Part shown: positions 21,640 to 33,401 of the stretch, piece after piece
Numbering within the stretch: position 1 is the first letter of the stretch
Layout: each line of letters opens with the position of its first letter
NCBI GenBank assembly: GCA_018857735.1
Contig: JABMCL010000176.1
Span: 539,501-603,500, forward strand
Source: Alviniconcha marisindica
Taxonomy: Eukaryota; Mollusca; Gastropoda; Provannidae
Direction of reading: 5' to 3'
DNA length: 64,000 nt
Position numbers and translations under genes: made by a program
The notes under the pieces: generated by a model
Databases searched by the model: none
What the model was told of the DNA's origin: nothing
The model's input: the letters and a program-made list of their open reading frames with translations, nothing else

Positions 21640-23173
21640 CTCTCCAGTTCCACCCCTCACTGTGTCAGCTTGCCTTCAATCACACACACACAAACAGACA
21701 ATATCTGGAAATAAAACGCAGCTCAATTTAGAGGCATTTTCTTTACCGTAACAAGTTGCACCCCCCTGATCCCCCAATATGGGGGTACACTTACATTTCA
21801 CTTGTTTCTTTGCTATGCTTACAAGAATGGTGATGGTCAGCAAAAAGATGAAACATTTTCAAAATTATCATCCATCACTACTACGTTCCTCCATCAGTTG
21901 TGGACTCTCTGATGATGAGGGCTTTGATCAGAACTGCGTCAAGCAAGGAAGGAGGCAGGAACGCCGAGACTGAGGTCACCACAAGAGCATAGCATGAAGG
22001 GCTACAGAACCGGAGACATTTTTTTAACCAGTGCCAGTGATGGACAAGGATGAGGATAATAACTGATGACGCTACTGAAATCCATTTTGGTTGAGACTAC
22101 TTGACAGGGCCGCAGACCGTGTGTACTGTCATAATTATCCTGGTCTTATTGTTAATCACAGGAACTGCGGCACCTGCAGTGTTGGTCAAGTTGTTAGAGC
22201 AACTCTCTGACTCATCCGCAAAGTGGATGAAGCTCAGCTGCGTGGTCCCAGCCTTCCCACTGGGCCAACAGTACTCACAGCTCTGGGTAGGCGCTGGTCA
22301 GGGGCGAAAAATCCCACATGCCTCTGATCATAAAGTACTGACCTCTATGACTATGATACACAGGCTACTTTCCTTTATAAATACTAGTTATTAGTTAACA
22401 ATGTTGGTAAGCACATTTGATAATCATCCAGATTCCACCCTTCACTGACTGGACTGTTGAGCGACACAGCAGCCATTAGGCGCCATAAATCTGTGCAGCC
22501 ATTTTGCATGCACTGACACAGCAAAGATGCGCAAGGCACCCGAAAAATTGAACATTTTGCAATAAGCATGAACACTGGTTACGTCACGCATTTATCATTA
22601 TTGGGAAGTGGAGATTGCTCAGCAGAATCTCAACTACTGACGCCTGTGAATTGTGAGCATACTGCATTATTTTGATAAGACTAAGAGATGGGGCTGGGGC
22701 TAATTCAGGATATTGCCGTTAATGCATTGTTCACATCCCCCCCCCCCCCCCCCCCCATCAAAACACTAACACGATAGTGACACTGTCAATGTGTAACACT
22801 AAATTTGTAACTAACAATTCTTTCACAAATCCTTATTTTTGGCTTTACTCATATTTTGTTCAGCACTCCCCGCAAGTGCAACCCCCAACTGCACCATCTA
22901 CAAGCAAACTCTGCTAATGGACAGTGGCTTCCAAATAATTATGAAAATGAAAAAGCAAATGGGCTACTGTTCATGCCGACATAGAACTGAACTTTTCATA
23001 CTATTTCTCACTGCACAAATACACCTTGATCCTGATAGGTTACGTTGGCTGTGCCCAATTCTGGTACAGTAAAAATATCAATGAAAAAATGGGGTGGGGA
23101 GAGCACCATTTAAAAAAAAAAAAAAAATCCTTTTAGACTGGAAAGGACAGGAGAGCTCTAAATCTAATTATCT
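21640..23173. other. RTEL1 5' side: leader and intron sequence
   Basis: No coding exon recognised. It contains a C tract (22737-22756). A possible acceptor for the first coding exon lies at about 21665 (minus strand). The rest is unassigned. Confidence 0.4.
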
Positions 23174-23480
23174 CTAAACTGTCTCTGCGCAGACTGTGCT
23201 GTCTTCTATGTTGTTCCAGTCTATAACTGTCCTTGGGAAAAAATGCTGCTTCTGAAGATGGCTGCCTTGGTGGTTTCTAGTAAATCTACAGCATAGCAGC
23301 GGGTGTTCTTCCTTGCTGATCAGTCTACAATGTCTGTAGTCCTGAAGTCTTCTGATCTTTTTTGGCCTGATTTGTCTTTTGTTTTTCAGTGGTGTTAGGT
23401 AGTTGTCAGGTGGAACAGCAGCAGGGACAAGTAAGTGAACATGGTGCTTAACGTCCACAGAAACCATAAGGCTTTTTAGA
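23174..23480 (-). mobile_element. fragment of a non-LTR reverse transcriptase C-terminus joined to a SINE tail
   Basis: Minus-strand translation reads RRLQDYRHCRLISKEEHPLL and KQHFFPRTVIDWNNIEDSTV, the typical segment after the RT domain of LINE elements (FFPRTIxxWNxL pattern). Upstream on the same strand is GGTTTCTGTGGACGTTAAGC, the SINE/LINE tail shared with other copies in the window. Truncated. Confidence 0.7.
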
Positions 23481-23684
23481 GACGGGGCTGCAGGGATCAG
23501 CCCACTTGTTACTTTAGTTAAGTTATACATAAACTGATAAAGGTGAGTCGCTGGTGTTTTCTTCTTTCGGCCTGTGGGGGAAGTTCAAGGTCTTTACATG
23601 GAAGTGATACTGCCTGGGTGTCTTGACCTGTAATCCTGTTTGATAAAGCGGGCAGCACGATGCTGGTCAATCAGAGTTCAGGAG

Positions 23685-23780
23685 CTGTGTGACAGTCGAG
23701 GTGGCCGTCCTGGGTTTTCCGTCCTAACGAGCCTTCTGGTTTCCGTGGACGTAAAGCAATATTGAACCATGTTCACGCAC
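23685..23780 (+). mobile_element. SINE 3'-part relic
   Basis: Contains TTCAGGAGCTGTGTGACAGT, GTGGCCGTCCTGGGTT and TTTCCGTGGACGTAAAGCAA, homologous to 56693-56790. No tRNA head seen. Confidence 0.6.
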
Positions 23781-24066
23781 TGGTCTCAGTTTGTCCCTAA
23801 TATGTCAACCGACATCCGAGGACATGAAGCTCTACTTCATCATCATCATCATCTGGACAATCTCGAGATGGTCATGTCTTTTTGAAGGTACGGATAATGG
23901 ATCCCACACTACGGCGGCACTCTATTCACTGAACACTTCAATGACTGCCCAGGCATGCCATGAAACTAGATTTCTTGCAGCTAACATGGTGGCACCATAA
24001 AATCCACCAACACTAAAAATGTACTTATTTAAGAAAATGGAGCGGAGCGGAATTGTCCTGCCTTAC

Positions 24067-24150
24067 AGTTACATTAGGCTGACGTTCGTCAGCGTCTTCT
24101 TTTCCCGCCATGTTGAAATCAGTGAACGTATACTTCCGGTCCAGTTAAAT
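24067..24150 (-). other. possible RTEL1 5' leader exon
   Basis: Minus strand: an ATG at 24111-24109 opens MAGKEDADERQPNVT and reaches donor GTAAGG. Spliced to either acceptor before RTEL1 exon 1, this frame meets a stop at once, so it would act as a 15-codon upstream ORF. It could also belong to another transcript. Confidence 0.3.
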
Positions 24151-24379
24151 GAAAAATAAGTTTCTTTTTTTACCCAAAACAAAGAAGTCGACAAAAAGAA
24201 AAGCAAATAGACAGAGATTTCCGGGATTTAACCTGAGTGCTAAGTAATGTCACAAGGCGGAAAAAAATCTTCTTCTTTTTTATCAAACGTGTACTAAAAA
24301 AAAAAATTAAAAAAAAAATCTTCAACCAATCAGAAATCGCAAATTTTAACGTCACTCTTAATGCGCGCGGATTTCAGCC

Positions 24380-24465
24380 GTGAATTTGTTCAGCAACATT
24401 TAATTGAGAAAACGCTGTTTTGAACACTGCACTGTAAATTTTGCAAAGTGAACAGTTAACGCAAG
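24380..24465 (+). other. probable stathmin 5' UTR exon 1
   Basis: Non-repetitive sequence ending GTTAACGCAAG before the consensus donor GTAAGT (24466-24471), just downstream of the CCAAT and CRE-like boxes. No stathmin coding sequence in it. The next acceptor consistent with the gene is at 39375. The start of transcription cannot be placed. Confidence 0.45.
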
Positions 24466-24949
24466 GTAAGTTTGCGTTTGTGTACTTCATACGAGACTGG
24501 CTAACATATCGTGGTTGGTGTATATTTCATAGTATTTCGTTTATTGATTTCTGTTATGATGATTGATGGTCTGCTCGTGCATCGGTCTTCCCGCACGTCG
24601 CGAGATGGGGGTGTTGTTGACTTGTAAAAGTTGTATCATTTTAGTCATTTTCGTACCATAGTCCCGTAAATTAGTGGACAAAGCTTTACATTTTGGACCC
24701 TTTGTCTGCAGCAACGTTCCTCAACAGACAACTGATTATAATATCATTTACCACGCAAGAAAAATGTTTTGTGACTGAGACGGAGTGAGAGCGCAATAAA
24801 ACTTTTTTATTTATAAATATATTTGGTTAAACCTACAAAGTTCTAGAAAGCCAAATATTGGGAACATAGTTTATTCAGTATTCTGCACTGGAATCTAATG
24901 TAAACGGCAGATGAAACCAGGCTAATAATGTAATATTACAGTGGTCTCA

Positions 24950-26535
24950 AACATTTTTTACAACTAAGCATGTGCCAAAAGGTGCTGCTTAGAAGGTGGA
25001 CATTAGGGTGAAAAATAAAAGCAGAAAAGTCATTTAGCAAGTAACACCATTTAAAAGATGTCTTTTTTTATATACATTTCAGGTCTGAAAAAGATAACTT
25101 GATGAAGCGAGTCTGAGAAAAAGACATTTAAAGACGGACACCTGAATCTGTCGGATGCAACACAGGACACAATGTTTGTTTTGATTTAATCCTTGAATTT
25201 AATGATTGCTATCAATCTGTGGGGAAAATAAACATCCATCATTTATAACAAGACAGTAAAACTTAAATTGACTCAATTCACTTTTTATATCCGACAGACT
25301 GCCAGTGCCACCTTTTATTTTTTTAATAAAATGAAAATGAAACACAACACTGAATCAAAAATAGGATGTGTTTATTAGAATTTATGAAGCATAGTTGTTT
25401 CCATGGCTGCAGCATGAAATAAGGTCATCAATGACATTTGTTTACATTTTATCTGTCGGATGTAACGATTATTGGATGGACATAACATTTCCCATGCTCA
25501 CAATACACAGCTTATAAAATAACAGTGCTGATTTCCCTACACTGCAACAAAATGTTACCAGCTGATTTAGTAGTGGTTTTAATGACTGCAGCACTAAACA
25601 AGTTGCTTGTATAGTTGTAATTTTGTCAAAGGCCCTTTTTCAGCATTTTATCTGTTGGATGTAACAACTCTATGGTGGACACAACACTTCCTTTCCTGTA
25701 AAACATATGCACAGCTAATAAAATCACTTAGTTTCCTACATCTGACACATTGCTGTAATACTGAACAAGGCCGAAACCATTATTTAAAGTAATGCACTGT
25801 CAGATGCCTCGCATATCAGAGGACACAATGGAATATGTAACACTGGACAGTCAGTATGTGACTTAGAAAAAGTACAGCCAAGTTGGTAATGTCATTATTA
25901 TTCTTTCATTGACAAAACAGAAAACCATGTGAATTACAAATGTACATTCACCCTATACCCTATTGTTAACAGCAGGTAAAATTCAATTACGAAAGACATT
26001 GATTTGGCATTCAAGTCTCACTACCTGGAATAACAACTGTAACACATTGTAAGTAACCAGAAACAGTAATGCAAAATCTGGAAACTGATGACAAAGCATA
26101 GAGAATTTCCCATGTTAACACTAATTCTTCCCATCCTAATAAATTTAAAAGATTTGTTTTCAGTGAGTAGGCACTTCAGCATTGAGACATATCTTTATTT
26201 CTCTGCTGTTCCTAAGTACTGCAGTGCTTCCCAGGACGAATCTGGCTTCATGCTTCACTAATGTTGTCCCTGCTGTGTCATGAAAAACACTTGCTCTTGC
26301 CCTTTTGGAGCATCAACCTCTTTAGCCTGAAAAGAAACATGCATGTGTATAAAATAAGGCAATATAACAACTGTTTTTGAGGATATGTCTCCTTATTTAT
26401 AGGTATGCAACTCTGGAGACCTACATGCATATAAGATATTGTGTGTGTCTGCACGCGCATGTGTGTGTGTTTTGACTTTCCCCCAAATATATATATATAT
26501 ATACATACCTATATCAGACATTAGGTAATATTACT

Positions 26536-26604
<69 letters not shown>

Positions 26605-27760
26605 CTGTAGTTGAAACATAATAACACAGATACCAGGTTACCCCCTCCTTTTTTAAATTTCTGTTCATTTGGTCTTTTCATCCCTACTAACTTCCACCCC
26701 CACCCTATATTGTGCCACAGTGTATTGTATTTTGTGTTATATGACTTTTTTGTCTTCATGTTGCATATTTATAGTGAATTGTCACAATAATTCTACTTTA
26801 TATGCTGCACTGTATTGTATTTGTACTGCAATGCACATATAAAACTACATCAGTTAAGAAATTCTATTCTGGCTTTCACTAGTTTCAGCACACACTTTAG
26901 AATGCATCTGTCCTGCTAGAAATAGAATCAAAACAATAATAACAATATGCTTTATTCATCCCAGGGAAATTGGATGGCCTGGGAAGATAAAATAATTTAA
27001 AAAAACATCTCCCTAATTACAATGTTAATGTCATGGTAATGCTTCTTTCTTTTTTCTTTCTTCTTCTTTTTGTTGTTGTCATCGTTGTGTTTGTACAATT
27101 TGTATAAATTGGTATAAATAGATAATTTAAGGCTATGCCTTTTTTAAACTCTTAGTTCACATCACAGACGGCAATAATAAACCTATAGAGTTGCATAAGT
27201 GTACTGAGGAGTAAGAATTTGTGTCATGGCATCATGCTGTTCCGATCGACTGAACAAATGAAAAAAACGCTGTCCAACAGCGGCAAATCAACTCCGAAAC
27301 GTGTGCCATCGTAAACACGGGTATTTTCGCCATTACGAAGTAAACACTTGAATGTATAAGTTTTTCTCTTTCAGTCGAAACACTAAGAAAAAACTAGTTC
27401 ATTGATCAAAACGTGGACATTACTGTGCAAAATTCGGTCACTCGCGATCGAAACACTGACCTAAGGCCCGCTTGTGTCATCTGAGAAACAGTGGGCTATC
27501 GAACGAAGACATCACTTTGAATTTTCACACTGCCGACCGAAACCTGTTTAATAATGGTCACTTCGCTTACAATTACGAATGAAAATGCAAAAATAAGGTT
27601 GTATCAATGAAAAGTAACTATTTAATCTGTCGGACGCAACATCACATTTTGATCAAAACTGTAAAAAGGTACATGACCCAAATCGAAAATTCACTCACCG
27701 TTCCTTGTTGGCACCATGTTTGAAGAGAAAGTCGAAGCACTGTGGGTAAACATGGCCGCG
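24950..27760 (-). mobile_element. motif-rich element with small spliced minus-strand gene
   Basis: The motif ATCTGTCGGATGYAAC occurs at about 25146, 25449, 25649 (variant) and 27620 (variant), and inverted at 25287. The left end (GTGCCAAAAGGTG) is shared with the copy at 1-440. Minus-strand parts: an exon at 27753-27699 (ATG, MFTHSASTFSSNMVPTRN, donor GTGAGT, phase 1), a last exon at 26326-26258 (acceptor CTTTTCAG, AKEVDAPKGQEQVFFMTQQG, stop) and an AATAAA signal at 26199-26194. A middle exon is needed for phase and was not found. A TA microsatellite lies at 26543-26600. Product unknown. Confidence 0.4.
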
Positions 27761-27889
27761 CTTTGTGCAAAAAGACCGCTGTCACAAAATCAACGTTTAT
27801 CCCCAGAATCGGCAATTCTTCAATCGTAATGGTCTGACAAAATACAAACTTGAATTTTTTTTATTACGAACGGAATCCAACGCTTTTAT

Positions 27890-28110
27890 TTTATTGAAAT
27901 TCAGCAGCTCGCACCTACTAGTACTACTGTACTACTACAGAATTCTGTGCAAGCCCGACAGAATTCTGTGCACAGCCACTACTTTCGGTACCCTCGAGCT
28001 TGGGAGGGCCATGGCAATCAACATTTTTCAACAGTGCCTGGTTAGATCTGAGCCTTTTGCTGGTATGTACTGTACAGATACCTGGCTGGTCTGTTCACCT
28101 TGAGTAGTAA
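27890..28110 (+). repeat. dispersed repeat, partner of 40400-40660 (reverse)
   Basis: GGCCATGGCAATCAACATTT then TTCAACAGTGCCTGGTTAGA and TACCTGGCTGGTCTGTT match the reverse complement of 40500-40620 (ATGGCCATCAACATTTTTCA ...). The class is unknown. Confidence 0.6.
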
Positions 28111-28335
28111 TACTAGTATCTAAATTCTAATGCGAGTAATGGTGTGCATCACTGTGGAATGGTTGATGTAACTTACACTACAGTGTAAGTAATAAGTATG
28201 TTATAAACGGTGGATATGTGAAACTGAAAGGTCCATTTGCGCCCATCAGGCACACACACGCATTTTTGTTTTCTGTGATTAAAATTTATAGTTGTGGAAG
28301 CAGCTTACTGTAAAATAAACCACAAAAACCGATGA

Positions 28336-28877
28336 CAGTTTTTTTGATTGATTGATTGATGATCACTTATAATTATATAGCACTATTCTCCACTCTCTTG
28401 AGCAGACTCATGCTCGCATGTGATTCTGCATGAGTGACTAGCTTTTTGTAGCGCATTTTTTGTTGTTTGGAATATCCATTGAAGTGGTGTACTTGTCTTA
28501 AGCGCTGGCAATGTGGCATGGCTGGTGCCACATGAAACTACTGCGGTCTCGACGCAGGTTCTGTGTACACCGTACAACCATGCACCATGTCACTTCATGC
28601 AAAGCCACATACGTAAGGTGTATCACTGTAAGTGTAAGTGTATGCGTGTTTAGCTGTAACCTGCCACCTGCACTTTTGGCAGAATGACCAGGATCTTTTA
28701 TGTTCTACTACGGTAACATGGGGGTGGAATGGAATACCGAAATAAGAGTCAGCACAGAAAGTCGACCCTGGAGAAGAAAATTCTCACGCTGCTCCTGCAG
28801 GGATTCAAACCCGCAACCTTTCAATCACAAGTACGGCACTCTAGTCTAAGTCTAACCACTAAGCTATCCCACCCTCC
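28336..28877 (-). mobile_element. tRNA-derived SINE, minus strand, with ATCA-repeat tail
   Basis: The minus-strand head at 28877 reads GGGATAGCTTAGTGGTTAGA (A box) then GGGTTTGAATCCC (B box, about 28800-28812). The body continues to a tail of (ATCA)n and poly(A) at 28336-28360. Flanks share ACAGTT, a possible short target duplication. Confidence 0.7.
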
Positions 28878-29923
28878 AACACAGTTCCCTGATGTTAGGT
28901 AGGTGGTAGGGGTGGGGGGCAATGAGTGAGGAGTTGCTCGGCAGGTATTGTGGCTTTAGGCTTGCGCTCATGTGCACCACCATGGAAAGGGCCTCACCAC
29001 ATACCATAACCAATATAAGGTGACAGACTGTAAAAGGCTCCCATCAGCCAGTATTTTAAGGAGAGCCCTGGGACTGTTTGCTACAACTTTTAGATGGTCC
29101 CTGGGCAATTTTAAAAGGTCAAGTCTAATATGAAATGGAAGCTGTGCAGAAGTATTTTGCTTTGTATGTGATGCCCAGCCCTTTGTCCCTTCTACAACTC
29201 ACTTCTGGGTTCACTTCTGTCAGACAATGCCATTTTTAGTTGTACACTTTCAGGTATCTTATAGGTTATTTGTATTCAAAGGCCTAATCTTGTAGTTCTC
29301 CATGTCACTATTATATTGGTGGTGGGTAGCTCAGCCAACTCTATAGATGTGTTTTATTAAAACTATTAGCATCCATATTATATATCAGTATCAAAACGAC
29401 AAAAGGAATTTAAGTAGCAGAGTAAGAAAACAAAACGTGAGGCACTTTCAAACACGAGACCATTCCAAAATATTTGTCTGAAACACGTTAGAGGAATCCT
29501 CTGAATCTGTTGAACAGATCAAAACCATACAGAATGAAGGGAGAAAGCTTTCATCTTTGCAAATTGCAAATAGAGAACAGGGTGATACAAATAGCTAAGG
29601 CTGATTCAGTAATTAGTGGTGTGTATTATCTTAACATCACTCAAAAAAACTTAAGTTGCCTCCCTTGATTACTATGGTGTCACTTTGAACAATTTACTGT
29701 AGAAACTCCACTGATCTTTTTTGATGGCTGAAAAATCACAACAAATTACTGTCATGTTAGAAGCATTCACACTGACAGTGACAGCCTGTACACAGATCTC
29801 TATTTAATCCTCATTTTCTTTGCATGATTTTTATTTTATTTTATTAAACCTTTCAGAAGCAGAAGACCAAAACATCTCACAATGTGGGGTGCATAAAGCA
29901 CTTTAATGCCTCTTAGATATCTT

Positions 29924-30317
29924 GAGAGAGCCGGTTTGGCCTAGCGGTAAGGCGTTAGGCTGGTAAGCAGAGGCACCTCAGTTCGAATCCGCTTCGGCTC
30001 TCCTTTCTCTTCAAAAATTATGGTCTCTGGACACTGTCTTGTGACTGTCGGTAAACTGTCCCCCACAATTAATAAAACATTAAAATGGCTCTCATCACTG
30101 CCCATCTTAATGCAGGAGTCATTTTGGTGGTGACAGTGTAGTGATAGGTATAATAGTCTCCCTCTCCCCCCACCTCCATAACCCCTTCTCCCCGTCCCTA
30201 ATAAGCCATATGGTTTCTGTGGACGTTAAGCACCGTGTTTACTTTACTTAGGTATCTTGGTGCCCATTCCTAATAAACCTTACGGTTTCTGTGGACGTTA
30301 AGCATCATGTTTATTTA
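29924..30317 (+). mobile_element. tRNA-derived SINE, full length, with target-site duplication and doubled tail
   Basis: The head (29926-30002) has a perfect 7-bp acceptor stem (GAGAGCC / GGCTCTC), A box TGGCCTAGCGG and B box GTTCGAATCC. The anticodon and T stems do not pair well, so it is not a functional tRNA. The tail GGTTTCTGTGGACGTTAAGC occurs twice, 72 bp apart. CTTAGATATCTTG flanks both ends (about 29912 and 30318), a 13-bp target-site duplication. Confidence 0.8.
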
Positions 30318-30649
30318 CTTAGATATCTTGGTGTTACTGTTACTAGTGTTTGGTGTGTGCTGGTGTATTTGATGTTGAAGTAAGCTGTGTAGTCCTGTGT
30401 TTCGGAAAATGTGTACCTGTCAGCAAAAAAGTCACTGTCAGGTAGCTGTTGGTTTAAAGACAGAAGTTGTGGTACAAATAGTTCATGTGGACACATTTTC
30501 AGTCCAGAAGAGGAGGTCTGGACTTTAAAAAAAACTTAACGTGGCATATTTTTAATTTTAGTGCGTCCCATGGGACACTCTCAGGGTGCATTTAGTGCAT
30601 CCTTTTCAGTTCTACTGCATAAGGGATACACATTCATGCATTAATGGGA

Positions 30650-30665
30650 GCCTGCATATAATGTC

Positions 30666-30708
<43 letters not shown>

Positions 30709-30880
30709 GGTTCTTCTTCAATGCTGGTCCTAATTTAGTAATTGGTAGTCGCTCACGTTGTAACCGTTTTTTTGCAAACCAGTTCCCCTTTTCACACCAA
30801 ATGGTGAAAATTCCCTTTGTTATACACCCAAGAAGGAATGAGAGCATTGCAATGGGGGGGGGGGGGGGGGGGGGGGTGGA
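30650..30880. repeat. AT microsatellite and G tract
   Basis: (AT)n at 30668-30703 and a run of about 23 G near 30854-30876. No other feature. Confidence 0.85.
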
Positions 30881-31109
30881 ATGTTTTGTTTATTTTTTGT
30901 TAGCAAAATATATTCCTGTGTCACGCAAAAATGGCGGCCAAAAATGGGAATGGCGATACCCAACTGCTTGTGTTGGAAGCTATTTTATAGCAGACGAAAA
31001 TATTCAAAAATATCTAACTTGTTTGCAAAGTTGCAACATGCAAAAGCACCAGAAAGCTAATTTCAGGACTGCTGAGTGTGTCTGTGTAGAACAATGATGG
31101 TTGAAAGTG

Positions 31110-33401
31110 AGCATAACGTATGTTTCATGATGCGTCACGTCATGAAACAAGAGTTCACTTCCAACTTGCACAAGATCAACAATGAGAACCGGGGAAAACA
31201 CTGCTGCTATGGTATAAACAGCACAGCACTGTTGATGCCAAGATCTGAACACCAAAGTTGTCGTATTATTTCCTAAAAAGTAAAATGCATTAAAAGTGCA
31301 GTGAAAATTTTGCGTCGTGGGTGAAACGTCCATTATGGCAACAACAAAAGTTCGCAAAACAAATCCAACAATGGAGAGAGAAAAATCTCCTAACTGCGAT
31401 TTTCAAACATACCACGGGCATCTACACACACATTGATGACGTGTCACGTGATAAACAAGAATTTGTGATTTGGCGCTTTTACTACTGCGTGTCACGTTGT
31501 GACGCAGGAGAAACATGCGTTGACTGGCTTTCATCGTCGTCTGCTAGCACACAATTTCGCCCAATTTGGAGGCCACCAATGACAGGTAGGTGAAATTCCA
31601 AGCAGTTATAGTTACTTGATCATTTCAGACCAGTATTTTATAGAGTAGCACTCTTTATTTACAAATACAGCATTCAATGTGTTTGATGCACTATCTTGCA
31701 GGCTCGTCTCCTTTTCGTCACATGAAACGTGCATTTCTTGTCGAATCACTATTTCATGGTTAGGAACCACAATTACTGAAAAGTAGGCATATGTAGGATC
31801 AAAAACAAACATGTTTAGTAATGGTTGCAGTCATTTCAAATTATTTCTCAGTCCATATACAAGGAGAGAAGAATTGGTCAAAACATAACGTTCGTTTCTG
31901 GCTACTTGGAACCGAACGGAAGTTGATTCTGTCTTACAGAACGTGTGTTGTACATGGAAACATCATTGTGTCGCAGAACGTGTGTTAAAGAAATCTTCCC
32001 TACTTTGTTTTGATTTATGTGAAAGATTGTGCTGTAGTATTATTGATGATGTAACTGAGATTCTTTTGATTTAACTTTGCCATCTTCTTTCCACAGACTA
32101 GAAATGATAGAACTTAATGTAAATAACATACGTTACACGTGACATGGGGTGCTTGCAGAGTTTTTGTTTGGGATTTTTATTGTTGTTTCTTCTGTCCTGT
32201 TTTAGTAGCAACATGGTGTGCTTGCAGAGGTTTTTTATTCTTGTTTTTTTGTTTTGTTTGTTTTTACTGTTTTAGTAATTTAGTGCTTTACTAATTTAAG
32301 CTGGAAAGAATTCAACATAAAAATATTAATATACTGAGTAGAACTGTACTTGAAGAAGTTTTCTATTTCATATTTTTTGTTTTGTTTTGTTTGGTTCCTG
32401 GGGTAGGAGTGGTGGGGGTACATTAGCATTCATGAAAAAGACAGGGGTCTGAGGCAACATGCTATATATGTACTAGTTTACTACATCTTCTTTTTCCATT
32501 TCCTCAAACTTCGATTGCTGTCTCTGAATGTGATGTGTTGTGGACTGCAGCTTGTGCTGTGATTTCACTTGTTGGCTCTGTTAAATCTAGGTCCTAGACT
32601 ACAAGGCTTCATCTGGAGAAGTGCAGATAAAGTTCCTGCATGAAGATCAGAGCGGCTTCTCGTTCCTTGCAACTGATGACATCCCTTGGGTGCTGCTGAT
32701 CGGCTTACAAAACTAAGCCGACCCACTACAGACCAGTGTGGAATGAGCTGTTTTTGTTGTTGTTTTTTGCAGAATAAAAGCTGCTTGAAGTTGTCATTGT
32801 TTTGCATGAGAACAGATGATTGATTCAATTTTCATGTTAAGTCAGTCAATTCATGTAAACATTACTACTCATTTTTTTTTTACATAGGCAAAACATATCA
32901 AACTCAAAAAAAACTTGCCAAACTCAAAACAAATGCTTACATACATGCAATGTGTACACATACTCTGAAGAAATACATTTTCTGCATGCTTTTAACAGTT
33001 TCCAACCTGAGTGATTATTGAATGTCATGTGAAACATACATTACATGTCACATGAAACATGCGTTTTACAATTAAAGAACATCTGAAGTTGAGAAAGTGT
33101 TCCAATATTACTTTGAAATATATCCACAGCATCAAAAACTAACAAGAATAAATACTTGTTCATTTTCCATGGTGTTTGTTTGATCTTGAAGGAAAAACTT
33201 TTCTTTTCATGTCACGCATGTTTCAGTGTCACAATTTTGCAGGTAGGCTGTACTACTCTCACGTGGATGAACCCTCTTAAAAATTGCACTTAGTTACTCC
33301 TAATGATTGTTATTCAAAACCTTTCTTTGAAATAATAAGGTTTTTATTCTAAATATGACATAATGATACTTTTGTGTCACACCGAAACATGCGTTATGCT
33401 C
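31110..33401 (+). mobile_element. DNA-transposon-like element with inverted ends and repeated internal motif
   Basis: The ends are GAGCATAACGTATGTTTC (31110) and the inverse GAAACATGCGTTATGCTC (to 33401). The motif GTCACATGAAACATGCGTT or its inverse recurs at about 31134, 31491, 31717, 32125, 33022, 33046, 33211 and 33374. A plus-strand open exon ends at 31589 (ATGACAG/GTAGGT, phase 1). A last exon at 32591-32716 is followed by AATAAA at 32773. No transposase domain recognised. Middle exon(s) not resolved. Confidence 0.55.
32591..32716 (+). CDS. terminal exon of a small gene within the motif-rich element
   Basis: Acceptor TTAAATCTAG, then VLDYKASSGEVQIKFLHEDQ and GFSFLATDDIPWVLLIGLQN, stop TAA at 32714-32716, poly(A) signal 57 bp later. 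Composition looks like real protein. The VxFLH...GFSFxxxDDxxWV pattern is reminiscent of the C-terminal domains of some invertebrate transposon proteins, but this is a weak resemblance. Confidence 0.4.
   Translation, partial: VLDYKASSGEVQIKFLHEDQSGFSFLATDDIPWVLLIGLQN

Larger units (their letters stand above)
24060..24465. promoter_or_regulatory. probable bidirectional promoter of RTEL1 (left) and stathmin (right)
   Basis: Visible elements: an ETS-type ACTTCCGG (24132-24139), TTCCCGCC (E2F-like, 24102-24109), a CCAATCAG box (24326-24333), a CRE-like AACGTCAC (24349-24356), and local CpG enrichment. On the plus strand a strong donor AG/GTAAGT follows at 24466. On the minus strand a donor-like ACT/GTAAGG sits at 24066-24061. 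No TATA box is obvious. Promoter function is inferred, not shown. Confidence 0.5.

Noticed and set aside
23791..24000. Short plus-strand ORF next to the promoter
   Set aside because: It starts in a SINE-tail relic and has no coding signature.
29926..30002. Functional tRNA gene (Thr-like anticodon GGT)
   Set aside because: The acceptor stem is perfect but the anticodon and T stems pair poorly, and a SINE body, tail and target duplications follow. Treated as a SINE head.
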